Positions 8,137-15,997 of a DNA stretch of 64,000 nucleotides are shown here, in pieces. This stretch comes from JBDTSW01 sp963799815. Lineage in GTDB: Bacteria; Actinomycetota; Thermoleophilia; Solirubrobacterales; 70-9. The stretch lies in the NCBI GenBank assembly GCA_963799815.1, contig CAWCYG010000004.1:744001-808000 (forward strand). Reading direction: 5' to 3'. A model generated the notes under the pieces. The model had not been told where the DNA came from. It made no database searches and saw only the letters and a list, made by a program, of their open reading frames with translations. The position numbers and the translations under genes are program-made. How positions within the stretch are numbered: the stretch's first letter is position 1; every line of letters begins with the position of its first letter.

Positions 8137-8571
8137 GTGAGCGACGATGTGAGAGAGCCCGTAAAGGGCGACGGATACGCGATCGGAAGCCTCGAGGGAA
8201 TGGGCGAAGGACCGGGGTTCCGAAAGATCCGCCGCGAGCTCGGAGTCGGTGCCTTCGGCGTGAACGCGATCGTGCTCCCCGCCGGGATCGAGACCGGTCG
8301 CCACTACCACGAGCGTCAGGAGGAGCTCTATTTCGTGCACTCCGGCAGGGTCGAGATCGAGTTCGGGGACGGCGTCAAACACTCCCTCGGGCCCGGCGGC
8401 ATGGCTTGGGCCGCCCCGGAAGCAGTGCGGGAGATTCGCAATCACGGGCCCGATGACGCCGTATACGTGGTGGTCGGCGCGGAGGGTGGCTACGTGGGAC
8501 GCGACGGAAAGCTGCCCGACGGGGAGGACTCCGCCAGGGCCCGCCCGATCGGCGGCGGCGCGAAGGCTTGA
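8137..8571 (+). CDS. Small cupin-domain protein
   Basis: 144 residues, a single cupin-2 barrel. Metal-ligand motif 1 is GRHYHERQEELYFVHSG (residues about 56-72), and the barrel continues through EIEFGDGVKHSLGPGGMAWAAP. Residues after about 120 are an extended Gly-rich tail. Cupins of this size bind a metal and a small carboxylate or sugar-like ligand; the substrate cannot be told from sequence. I chose GTG at 8137 (VSDDVREPVKG), because upstream in-frame codons would run into the divergent gene. Its last base pairs overlap the TTG start of the YjbQ gene (TTGA), so the two are translationally coupled. Confidence 0.8.
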   Translation: MSDDVREPVKGDGYAIGSLEGMGEGPGFRKIRRELGVGAFGVNAIVLPAGIETGRHYHERQEELYFVHSGRVEIEFGDGVKHSLGPGGMAWAAPEAVREIRNHGPDDAVYVVVGAEGGYVGRDGKLPDGEDSARARPIGGGAKA

Positions 8572-9029
8572 AGGCCCACACCGCCTACCTGACGTTCGAG
8601 ACCGCCGAGCGCCGGGAGTTCGTGCGGATCACGGGCGAGGTGCAGGATGCGGTCGATGAGTCCGGGGTCGCTGAGGGGATGGCGCTCGTCTCGGCGATGC
8701 ACATCACCGCGGGTGTCTGGATCAACGACGATGAGCCCGGGATCCAGGCCGACGCGCTGGAGTGGCTCGACAAGCTGGCGCCACCCAGCTGGAGGGAGCC
8801 GGCGAACGAGGTCGCCTCGGAGCTATCGCCGGAGCCCGGCGACTACAGGCATCACGCGGGCGGCGAGGACAACGGCGACGCCCATCTGAAGAACCTGCTC
8901 GTGCACCACCAGGTGATCGTGCCGGTGACCGACGGTCGGCTCGACCTCGGTCCCTGGCAGGCGATCTTCTACGTCGAGTTCGACGGGCGGCGCGCGAAGC
9001 GGCTGGTGATCAAGGTCCTCGGCGAGTAG
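8568..9029 (+). CDS. yjbQ: YjbQ/UPF0047 family protein (secondary thiamine-phosphate synthase type)
   Basis: 153 residues covering the whole UPF0047 fold. Recognisable parts are EGMALVSAMHITAGVWINDDEPGI near residue 40 and NGDAHLKNLLVHHQVIVPV near 105, carrying the conserved His/Asp/Glu cluster, then GPWQAIFYVEFDG. Family members can weakly complement thiamine-phosphate synthase loss in Escherichia coli, hence the name, but their true role is unsettled. The start is the TTG overlapping the cupin stop codon. The gene converges with the DUF4234 gene, only 3 nt apart, with no terminator between them. Confidence 0.9.
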   Translation: MKAHTAYLTFETAERREFVRITGEVQDAVDESGVAEGMALVSAMHITAGVWINDDEPGIQADALEWLDKLAPPSWREPANEVASELSPEPGDYRHHAGGEDNGDAHLKNLLVHHQVIVPVTDGRLDLGPWQAIFYVEFDGRRAKRLVIKVLGE

Positions 9030-9032
9030 CGC

Positions 9033-9479
9033 CTACGCCTCTGCGGGGGCCGGGGGTGGCGTCACGTCCGTGCCCGCCGCGGGCTGGTTTTCCCAGACCT
9101 GGTTCAGGCCCGACTGGACGTACGAGGGGTAGATGAAGCCGAGCAGCAGGTAGAGGACCAGCGCGATCCAGCCGTTCAGCGGCTCGAGGCCGCTCAGCCG
9201 CATTGCCGCCTGCACACGGTGGAAGCCGCGGTAGAGCGAGATCAGGGCGGGCACGATCACGAGGGCGCCCAGGGTGACCGCCAGGAGCGATGTGCCGGGG
9301 CTGTCACCGAGCTCGTCGGTGTCGTGTGCGCGGCCGAGGTCGGCCATCTCGCGGTTGATCTTGTACCACCAGACGATGTAGTAGATCCCGAGCGTAACCA
9401 GGATCAGGAACGGGAGCGCGATGATGTTTCGCACCTTCGCGGTGGATCCCGTGTCGGCGATTGCGACCTCTTCGGCCAT
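9033..9479 (-). CDS. DUF4234 membrane protein
   Basis: 148 residues. The N-terminal part VRNIIALPFLILVTLGIYYIVWWYKINREMADLG is characteristic of DUF4234: a first membrane segment followed by a Trp/Tyr-rich turn. Two or three more membrane segments lie at about 62-82 and 105-120. The C-terminal tail is Pro/Ala-rich. Function is unknown. It begins 12 nt after the ilvC stop with GGAGCTCC upstream of its ATG, so it is probably co-transcribed with ilvC. I see nothing linking it to branched-chain amino-acid synthesis beyond position. Confidence 0.8.
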   Translation of the reverse strand: MAEEVAIADTGSTAKVRNIIALPFLILVTLGIYYIVWWYKINREMADLGRAHDTDELGDSPGTSLLAVTLGALVIVPALISLYRGFHRVQAAMRLSGLEPLNGWIALVLYLLLGFIYPSYVQSGLNQVWENQPAAGTDVTPPPAPAEA

Positions 9480-9491
9480 GGGAGCTCCTTC

Positions 9492-10493
9492 CTATTCGCG
9501 GTCGATCCAGGCCATCATGCCGCGCAGCTCGCCACCGACCTGCTCGATTTGATGCCCGGCGCCCTCTTTGCGCAGCCGGTCGAAGTTCTCGCCGCCGGCG
9601 CGATTCTCGGCGATCCACTCCTTCGCGAACTCGCCCGACTGGATGTCGGCCAGGATTTGCCGCATCGCCTCGCGCGTCGGCTCGCCGATCACCTTCGCCC
9701 CCCTCGTCATGTCGCCGTACTCGGCTGTGTTGGAGATCGAGTCACGCATCCCCTGGACGCCCTTCTCGTACATGAGATCGACGATCAGCTTCAGCTCGTG
9801 CAGGCACTCGAAGTAGGCGAGGCGAGGGTCATAACCGGCCTCGACCAGCGTCTCGAAGCCGGCGCGAACCAGCTCCGTGGCCCCGCCGCAGAGAACCGAC
9901 TGCTCGCCGAAGAGGTCGGTCTCGCATTCATCCTTGAACGAGGTCTCGATCACGCCGGCTCGGCCACCGCCGATGCCGCTCGCGTAGGCGAGCACGAGCT
10001 CGTGCGCGTTCCCGCTCTCGTCCTGGTGCACGGCCATCAGGCAGGGGACGCCGCGCCCTTCCTCGTACTGGCGCCGGACGAGATGCCCCGGGCCCTTCGG
10101 CGCCACCATGCCGACGTCGACCCCGGCGGGCGGCTCGACCTGCCCGAAGTGGACGCAGAAGCCGTGGGCGAACATGAGCAGGTTGCCCGGAGCGATCCCA
10201 TCACGGATCTCGGACTCCCAGACCTCGGCCTGCCGCTCGTCCGGCAGGAGCACCATGACCACGTCGCCGCGGCTCGTGGCCTCGACGACGTCGAGGACCT
10301 CGAGGCCCTCCGCTTCCGCCTGCTTTCGGCTCGAGGAGTCGGGACGAAGGCCGACGACCACCTGGATTCCAGAGTCGCGCAGGTTGAGAGCGTGCGCGTG
10401 TCCCTGCGAGCCGTAGCCGAGGATCGCGACCGTCTTGTCGCGGAGGGCATCGAGGTTCGCGTCGGCGTCGTAGAAGATCCCGTCGTCGGCCAT
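9492..10493 (-). CDS. ilvC: Ketol-acid reductoisomerase
   Basis: IlvC converts acetolactate or acetohydroxybutyrate into the dihydroxy acids of valine/leucine and isoleucine synthesis, using NADPH and Mg2+. The 333-residue length is typical of class I KARI. Visible are the nucleotide loop LGYGSQGHAHALNLRDSG (near 25-42), VAPKGPGHLVRRQYEEGRGVPCL, and the metal site DECETDLFGEQSVLCGG (near 190). The C-terminal helical domain follows. ilvB and ilvN are about 10 kb away on the same strand rather than adjacent, so the usual ilvBNC operon is split here. A SnoaL-like gene lies 24 nt upstream on the same strand. Confidence 0.96.
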   Translation of the reverse strand: MADDGIFYDADANLDALRDKTVAILGYGSQGHAHALNLRDSGIQVVVGLRPDSSSRKQAEAEGLEVLDVVEATSRGDVVMVLLPDERQAEVWESEIRDGIAPGNLLMFAHGFCVHFGQVEPPAGVDVGMVAPKGPGHLVRRQYEEGRGVPCLMAVHQDESGNAHELVLAYASGIGGGRAGVIETSFKDECETDLFGEQSVLCGGATELVRAGFETLVEAGYDPRLAYFECLHELKLIVDLMYEKGVQGMRDSISNTAEYGDMTRGAKVIGEPTREAMRQILADIQSGEFAKEWIAENRAGGENFDRLRKEGAGHQIEQVGGELRGMMAWIDRE

Positions 10494-10517
10494 GGCGCGG
10501 CAGGTTAGCCGCCCGCC

Positions 10518-10934
10518 TCAATCGGGGCGCTTCATGAACCATTCCGTGAACGCGGAACAGCGACCCTCCGAGTCGAAGCGCATCAGGTAGCAATTGTCGT
10601 AGACGTCCCTGACCGGCCCCTCGGGCTGCTCGAAGTAGGTGCTGCTACCGGTCGCCACCGCGATGTTGCCGTCGACGGCCAGGGCCGTGTAGGCAGCGTC
10701 GTAGGTGCCGGGCGCGTCGGGCTCAGACGCCATCGGGTGATCCCCCTCCCCGACCCACGCGTCCACCACCGCATCGCGGCCGCGCACCGGCTCGTCGTAC
10801 GGGTGAAAGCGGTACTCGACGTCCTCGCTGAAGAGGGCGGCGATCGCGTCCCGGTCGTAGGAGCGCCAGGCCTCGACGTAGCGATCGAGCCACTCCTGTA
10901 CGTGCGCGCGGTCCAATCCACCTCGGCGTGACAT
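10518..10934 (-). CDS. SnoaL/NTF2-like protein
   Basis: 138 residues with the alpha+beta cone fold of the SnoaL/NTF2-like family: WLDRYVEAWRSYDRDAIAALFSEDVEYRFHPY at the N-terminus, then GRDAVVDAW and the strand region IAVATGSSTYF...VRDVYDNCYLMRFDSEGRCSAFTEWFM. Such folds serve as small hydrolases, isomerases or ligand-binding proteins, so no specific activity can be assigned. It is upstream of ilvC on the same strand (24 nt) and divergent from the cyclase gene (40 nt between starts). A GGAGG-like ribosome site precedes the ATG. It is not closely related to the three SnoaL-like proteins at 40-41.6 kb. Confidence 0.75.
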   Translation of the reverse strand: MSRRGGLDRAHVQEWLDRYVEAWRSYDRDAIAALFSEDVEYRFHPYDEPVRGRDAVVDAWVGEGDHPMASEPDAPGTYDAAYTALAVDGNIAVATGSSTYFEQPEGPVRDVYDNCYLMRFDSEGRCSAFTEWFMKRPD

Positions 10935-10974
10935 CGATCACATCCTCCCAGACCGCGGAGAGTAGGCTCGGCCG

Positions 10975-11736
10975 GTGCCGCTGATCGATCTCAGCGCCCC
11001 GATCCACTCCAGCCCCCCAGAGCTGCCGGATCCGTTGCGCGTCGATATCGACTACGCGGACCACCAGGCGGGAGCCAGGCAGATCGAACAGCTCTTCGGG
11101 GTCCGGTCAGCACTGCTGCGAGACGGCGAGGGGTGGGCGAACGAGACGATTACCCGCCTCGGCACCCATAGCACCACCCACGTGGATGCTCCGTGGCACT
11201 ACAACTCGGCGATCCGCGGCGAGCCGGCGAAGCCGATCAACGAGCTCCCGCTCGACTGGTTCCTCTCGGACGGCGTCGTCTTGGACATGACCCGGAAGGC
11301 CGATGGCGATGCCGTGGACGTCGCGGACGTGGAGGTCGAGCTCAAGCGCATCGGGCACGAGCTGCGGCCGCTGGACATCGTCTTGATTCACACGGGCCGG
11401 GACCGCTTCTACGAGCAGCTCGACTACATCGCGCTTGGGCCCGGGGTGACGGTGGCCGCCACCGTCTGGCTGCACGAGCGCGGCGTGCGGGTCATGGGCA
11501 TCGACGCGTGGGGCTGGGACCGGCCGCTTCACCTTCAGGCTGCCGAGGCCGTGGAGCGGGACGAGCCCGGAGTCTTCTGGGAGGCGCACCAGGCCGATCT
11601 CGAGTACTCACAGATCGAGCGGCTCGTCAACCTCAGCGCCCTGCCCTCGACGGGCTTCCGCGTCGCCTGCTTTCCGCTGCGGATCGAGGGCGCCTCGGGG
11701 GCGCCGTCGAGAGTGGTCGGGATCGTCCCCGACTGA
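10975..11736 (+). CDS. Cyclase family protein (kynurenine formamidase-like metal hydrolase)
   Basis: 253 residues of the cyclase/KynB-like family (PF04199). The diagnostic metal-binding motif appears as LGTHSTTHVDAPWHY near residue 62-76. Other conserved elements are PLDWFLSDGVVLDM, a strand IVLIHTGRD and the late GIDAWGWDRP. Members are Mn- or Zn-dependent and hydrolyse amide or lactone bonds of small substrates. No kynurenine-pathway gene is nearby, so the substrate is open. The start is GTG at 10975 (MPLIDLSAPIHSS). It converges on menE, leaving 11 nt, and I do not think it is a missing menaquinone enzyme. Confidence 0.85.
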   Translation: MPLIDLSAPIHSSPPELPDPLRVDIDYADHQAGARQIEQLFGVRSALLRDGEGWANETITRLGTHSTTHVDAPWHYNSAIRGEPAKPINELPLDWFLSDGVVLDMTRKADGDAVDVADVEVELKRIGHELRPLDIVLIHTGRDRFYEQLDYIALGPGVTVAATVWLHERGVRVMGIDAWGWDRPLHLQAAEAVERDEPGVFWEAHQADLEYSQIERLVNLSALPSTGFRVACFPLRIEGASGAPSRVVGIVPD

Positions 11737-11747
11737 CCCCGCGTCGC

Positions 11748-13073
11748 TCAGCGCAACGCGCGCCTCAGGAGCTTGCCCGATTCCGTCCGCGGAAGCTCGG
11801 CGGCGAACTCGAAGCGTTTCGGCACCTTGAACGGGGCGAGCGCGTTCGCGCAGTGCCGGCGCAGCTCGTCGACGCCAATGGCGGCCCCATCGCGCAGGAC
11901 AACGATGGCCGACACCGCCTCCTGCCACTCAGGGTCGGGACGCCCAACGGCGGCCGCGTCGAGGACGTCGGGATGGCGCATGAGAACCTGTTCGACCTCG
12001 GCCGGAATCACGTTTTCGCCCCCGGTCACGATCACGTCGCCGAGGCGGCCCGTGACGTACAGAAAGCCCTCCTCGTCGATGCGCCCCAGGTCTCCCGTAT
12101 GCAGCCAGCCGTCCTCGTCGGCGGTGCCTGGCGCCACGGTCGGCCCCTGAACGAGGATCTCCTCGTCCTGGATTCGCAGGTGCGTGGTGAGCAGCGGGCG
12201 CCCCGCGGACCCGAGCTTGCGGCGGGCATCCAGCGGCGAGAGGGTCGTGACCTGCGAGGCCGTCTCCGTGAGGCCGTATGTCTGCACGACCGTTGCACCG
12301 CGGCCGATCGCCTCCTCGAGCACCTCCTCGGGCACCGGTCCACCGCCCACCAGCACCGCGCGCAACGGCAGGAGATCCACCTCGGCCTCGAGCAGTCGCC
12401 GCAGCTGCGTCGCCACGACCGAGAGGAGCGTGACGCCCTCGCCCTCCAAGGACGCCGCCACCTTGTCGACGTCGAACCCGTCGTGGACTACCGCTGCGGT
12501 TCCATAGATCACCGAGCGCATCACGATTGAGAGGCCTGAAACGTGATAGAGCGGCAACGTGCACAGCCACCGATCCGTCGGCTCCATGCCGAGGTTGAAG
12601 GCGGATCCGACGGCGCTCCACAGGTGATTCCCGTAGGTGAGGCCAATCGGCCGGGCCTGCCCCTGGCTGCCGCTCGTCAGGATCCGGCAGACCACGGCGT
12701 CGAGATCGTGCTCACCGAGCAGGGGCAGGTCGGCCTCGGCTCCGCCGGCGTGGGCCGGCTGAGAGATTACGAGCGTGGGCGCCGCGCCTTCGAGCTCCAC
12801 CTCGCGCTCGGACGAGCCGAGTCGCGTGTTAAGTGGATAGATGACCGCTCCCAGCTTCATCAGAGCGTGGATCAGGACGACGTAGTCGAGGCCTGCGGGG
12901 AGCTCGACCGCGACCGTGGCATCACGCCTTACGCCCCGTCCGGCCAAGCGGCGGGCGGCGCCGGTGGCCTCGGCCTCCAGCTCGTCGTAGCGCATCTCCT
13001 GACCCCCGGCGATGAGCGCCGGACGGTCTGGGCACGTCGCCGCGCGCTGGGCCAGCCAGTTATCGAGATGCAT
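11748..13073 (-). CDS. menE: o-Succinylbenzoate-CoA ligase
   Basis: MenE activates o-succinylbenzoate to its CoA thioester, after MenC and before MenB. The 441-residue protein is an ANL-superfamily enzyme. It has the ATP loop region LTSGSQGQARPIGLTYGNH, YGLTETASQVTTL, the hinge TGDLGRIDEEGFLYVTGRLGDVIVTGGENVIP and the catalytic Lys in RTESGKLLRRALR at the C-terminus. The P-loop is unusual: the common TSGTTGxPKG is replaced by TSGSQGQARPIG, losing the loop lysine. I chose ATG 13073 (MHLDNWLAQRAATCP) because the longer frame would overlap menB. It is divergent from menB, with 20 nt between starts. Confidence 0.92.
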   Translation of the reverse strand: MHLDNWLAQRAATCPDRPALIAGGQEMRYDELEAEATGAARRLAGRGVRRDATVAVELPAGLDYVVLIHALMKLGAVIYPLNTRLGSSEREVELEGAAPTLVISQPAHAGGAEADLPLLGEHDLDAVVCRILTSGSQGQARPIGLTYGNHLWSAVGSAFNLGMEPTDRWLCTLPLYHVSGLSIVMRSVIYGTAAVVHDGFDVDKVAASLEGEGVTLLSVVATQLRRLLEAEVDLLPLRAVLVGGGPVPEEVLEEAIGRGATVVQTYGLTETASQVTTLSPLDARRKLGSAGRPLLTTHLRIQDEEILVQGPTVAPGTADEDGWLHTGDLGRIDEEGFLYVTGRLGDVIVTGGENVIPAEVEQVLMRHPDVLDAAAVGRPDPEWQEAVSAIVVLRDGAAIGVDELRRHCANALAPFKVPKRFEFAAELPRTESGKLLRRALR

Positions 13074-13093
13074 CCCTGGGAATAATCCCGTAG

Positions 13094-13972
13094 ATGCCCG
13101 ATCCGCACAAAGACGCCCCGGACGCCGCTGAGCTCTACGCACCGGTGAGGTGGGAATCCGCGCACGCATACGACGACCTGCTCTACGAGCGGGCGGAGGG
13201 GATCGCCAAGATCACGATCAACCGCCCGGAGGTCCGTAACGCCTTTCGGCCGCAGACCTTGGCCGAGCTGCGCGATGCCTTCGGGCGGGCGCGTGACGAT
13301 CTGGAGGTCGGGGCGATCATCTTCACCGGCGCCGGCGATGAAGCGTTCTGCTCCGGGGGCGATCAGCGCATCCGCGGTGACGACGGCTACATCGGCACCG
13401 ACGAGGTCGCGTCGGCCGGGGTCGGGCGCCTGGACGTGGGCGACCTGCACGTGCAGATCCGGCGCCTGCCGAAGCCGGTCGTCGCGATGGTGGCGGGCTA
13501 CGCCGTAGGCGGTGGGCACATCCTGCATCTGGTCTGTGATCTCACCGTGGCGGCGCAGAACGCACGCTTCGGGCAGACGGGACCCCGTGTGGGCAGCTTC
13601 GACGGGGGCTTCGGCGCGGGACTGCTCGCCAACGCCGTGGGCATCAAGAAGGCGAAGGAAATCTGGTTTCTGTGCCGACTCTACGACGCCGAAGAGGCGC
13701 GCGAGATGGGGCTCATAAACGCGGTGGTGCCGCTCTCGGACCTCGAGCGCGAGACGGTGGCGTGGTGCCGGGAGATGCTCACGCTCTCCCCGCTCTCGCT
13801 GCGCCTGCTCAAGTCCAGCTTCAACGCCGCCGAGGACGGGCTGACGGGCATCCAGCAGCTCTCCCACGACGCGACCCTCCTCTTCTACATGTCCGAGGAA
13901 GGCCAGGAGGGCCGCAACGCCTGGCAGCAAGGCCGGCGTCCGGACTTCTCCAAGTTCCCGAAGCGACCCTGA
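13094..13972 (+). CDS. menB: 1,4-Dihydroxy-2-naphthoyl-CoA synthase
   Basis: MenB closes the second ring of menaquinone by Dieckmann-type condensation of o-succinylbenzoyl-CoA. The 292-residue crotonase-fold protein has IIFTGAGDEAFCSGGDQRIRGDDGYIG, the oxyanion-hole GYAVGGGHILHLVCDLTVAA, and GQTGPRVGSFDGGFGAGLLAN, all typical of MenB rather than general enoyl-CoA hydratases. The C-terminal WQQGRRPDFSKFPKRP is the usual MenB tail. It starts the plus-strand run menB-menA-menC-menD, whose members are 7-10 nt apart, so one operon is likely. The promoter must lie in the short gap to menE or within the menE 5' end. Confidence 0.96.
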   Translation: MPDPHKDAPDAAELYAPVRWESAHAYDDLLYERAEGIAKITINRPEVRNAFRPQTLAELRDAFGRARDDLEVGAIIFTGAGDEAFCSGGDQRIRGDDGYIGTDEVASAGVGRLDVGDLHVQIRRLPKPVVAMVAGYAVGGGHILHLVCDLTVAAQNARFGQTGPRVGSFDGGFGAGLLANAVGIKKAKEIWFLCRLYDAEEAREMGLINAVVPLSDLERETVAWCREMLTLSPLSLRLLKSSFNAAEDGLTGIQQLSHDATLLFYMSEEGQEGRNAWQQGRRPDFSKFPKRP

Positions 13973-13979
13973 CGGGCCT

Positions 13980-14870
13980 GTGAGCGCCGCGCGCATCTGG
14001 CTCATGGCCGCGCGGCCGCGGACGCTGCCCGCCGCTATCGGCCCGGTCCTCGTTGGCACGGCCGCGGCTGTCGCGGCCTCGCAGGAGCTGCGAGTCGGGC
14101 CGTTCGGAGCGGCCCTCGCAGGGAGCGTGCTCTTGCAGGTCGGCACCAACCTCGCCAACGACTACTCGGACGCGAGACGCGGGGCCGATACGAGCGAGCG
14201 ACTCGGTCCGGTCCGGGTCACCTCGGCGGGGCTCGTGACCCCCCGGCGCGTTCTGGTTGCCACCTTCCTCGCGTTCGGCCTGGCGGTGGCCTTCGGGATC
14301 TACCTCGCTTTCGTCGCCGGACCCATACTGCTCGCGGTGGGCGCCTCGTCGATCCTGGCCGGGGTTCTCTATACGGGCGGCCCGCGGCCGTACGGGTACG
14401 CCGGCCTTGGCGAGCCGTTCGTCTTCGTCTTCTTCGGTCTCGTCGCCGTAAACGGCTCCTACTACGTCCAGCTCGAGGATCTCGCTTGGCTTCCCGTGCC
14501 GCTGTCGGTCGCGGTCGGCTGCCTGGCGACCGCGATCCTCGTCGTCAACAATCTGCGCGACATCGATACGGACCGCAGGGCATCCAAGAACACGCTCGCC
14601 GTCCGCTTTGGGCGCGCCGCCACCCGCAGGCTGTACGTGTGGCTGATCGTGGTCGCCTTCGCCAGCGTGCCCTTCGCCGTGCTGGTCGCCGACGCTCCCG
14701 GCTGGAGCCTGCTCGCGCTGCTCTCGGCGCCGTTCGTGGACCCACCCCTGCGAGCGGTGATGACCCGAAGCGACGGCCCGTCGTTAAACGGCGCGCTCGG
14801 GGCGACCGGCACCCTGCTGGCCGCCTTCAGCCTCCTGCTGTCGGCGGGGCTACTGCTCGAGCTCTTGTGA
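13980..14870 (+). CDS. menA: 1,4-Dihydroxy-2-naphthoate polyprenyltransferase
   Basis: MenA attaches the polyprenyl chain to 1,4-dihydroxy-2-naphthoate in the membrane, with loss of CO2. The 296-residue UbiA-family protein begins MAARPRTLPAAIGPVLVGTA. It has the first Asp-rich motif NLANDYSDARRGADT (near 60) and the second NNLRDIDTDRRASKNTLAVRFG (near 190), plus about eight or nine membrane helices. Both motifs bind the prenyl diphosphate through Mg2+. The start is GTG at 13980, 7 nt after the menB stop. The only methyl-transfer step to finish menaquinone (MenG/UbiE) is not in the window. Confidence 0.95.
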   Translation: MSAARIWLMAARPRTLPAAIGPVLVGTAAAVAASQELRVGPFGAALAGSVLLQVGTNLANDYSDARRGADTSERLGPVRVTSAGLVTPRRVLVATFLAFGLAVAFGIYLAFVAGPILLAVGASSILAGVLYTGGPRPYGYAGLGEPFVFVFFGLVAVNGSYYVQLEDLAWLPVPLSVAVGCLATAILVVNNLRDIDTDRRASKNTLAVRFGRAATRRLYVWLIVVAFASVPFAVLVADAPGWSLLALLSAPFVDPPLRAVMTRSDGPSLNGALGATGTLLAAFSLLLSAGLLLELL

Positions 14871-14877
14871 GGCGCGC

Positions 14878-15987
14878 GTGAAGATCACCGCGGTCGAGAC
14901 CGTCCCCTACGCCCTTCCCTTTCGCTCGGAGTACGTGACGTCGAGGGGCGCGCTAAAGCGGCGCGAGATCGTGCTGTTGCGACTGCGCACCGATGAGGGG
15001 GTCGAAGGCCTCGGCGAGGCGGTGCCGATGACGCTGCGCGGCGGCGAGAACCTTGCCCGGGTCGAGCGTGCGCTGCGACGCAGCACACGGAGGCTCGGAC
15101 GGGTTGACCCGAGCGGGATGGCCGGCAACGAGCCGCTCGAGGCGGCGATCGACGCATTCATCCACGTGGCCGCCGGCCGTCGCCTGGCGGGCCCTGCGGC
15201 GGCCGCCCTCGAGATGGCGATCTTCGACCTGACTGGCAAGCTCTCGGGTCAGCCGGTTTGGAGGCTGCTCCGTGGGGAGCGGTCGGCACCTGTCCTCTGC
15301 AATGCCACGCTCGCGGCCGGACCGCCCGCGCTGGTGGCCGAGCGCGCAGAGCGCTGGGCGGCCGACGGCTTTCGGACCTTCAAACTGAAGCTCGGCATCG
15401 GAGAGGACGTCGAACAGGTTCGCGCGGTCCGCGATGCGGTGGGCCCGGGCGCTCGCATTCGGGTCGACGCCAACGGAGCGTTCTCCGCCGAGGAGGCGAT
15501 CAAGCTGCTCGAGACGCTCGAGACGCTCGGAATCGAGCTCGCCGAGCAGCCATGCGCATCACTGCGAGAGCTGGCCGCTGTCTCGGCCGCCGCATCCATC
15601 CCCGTGGCTGCCGATGAGAGCGTTGCCAGCCCCAAGGACGCCGAACGCGCCGTCGAGGCGAACGCCTGTGAGCTCGCCACCGCAAAGCTCTCGAAGGTCG
15701 GGGGCATCGGCGCCTCGGGGGCGATCGCCGGCAAGCTGCCGACCTACCTCTCATCCGCGCTTGACGGCCCGGTGGGCATCGCCGCAGCGGCCCATGCCGC
15801 GCAGGCCATCTACCGCACCGCGGAGGACCCGCGGCTGGCCCACGGGCTCGCGACCCAGGCGCTCTTCGAATCGACCGTGGCCGCGCGAGAGTGCACCTTG
15901 GACGATGGATTCCTGCAGCTTCCAGAGGGCGACGGATTGGGCGTCGAGCTCGACGAGGACGCGCTCGCGCGGCACAGACTGAACTAG
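14878..15987 (+). CDS. menC: o-Succinylbenzoate synthase (enolase superfamily)
   Basis: A 369-residue muconate-lactonising-enzyme-type enolase-superfamily protein that would dehydrate SHCHC to o-succinylbenzoate. Catalytic elements are in order: the KxK motif in FKLKLGIGED (near 165), metal ligands Asp in IRVDANGAFS, Glu in ELAEQPC, Asp in VAADESVASP, and Lys in ATAKLSKVGGIG. Related enzymes such as dipeptide epimerases and N-acyl amino-acid racemases have similar motifs, so the MenC call leans on position between menA and menD. The start is GTG at 14878, 7 nt after menA. Confidence 0.9.
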   Translation: MKITAVETVPYALPFRSEYVTSRGALKRREIVLLRLRTDEGVEGLGEAVPMTLRGGENLARVERALRRSTRRLGRVDPSGMAGNEPLEAAIDAFIHVAAGRRLAGPAAAALEMAIFDLTGKLSGQPVWRLLRGERSAPVLCNATLAAGPPALVAERAERWAADGFRTFKLKLGIGEDVEQVRAVRDAVGPGARIRVDANGAFSAEEAIKLLETLETLGIELAEQPCASLRELAAVSAAASIPVAADESVASPKDAERAVEANACELATAKLSKVGGIGASGAIAGKLPTYLSSALDGPVGIAAAAHAAQAIYRTAEDPRLAHGLATQALFESTVAARECTLDDGFLQLPEGDGLGVELDEDALARHRLN

Positions 15988-15997
15988 CGTCTGCCCG

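Noticed and set aside
10975..11736. Cyclase-family protein as the missing MenH
   Set aside because: MenH is an alpha/beta hydrolase; this protein has the HxGTHxDxPxH metal motif of the kynurenine-formamidase-like family.
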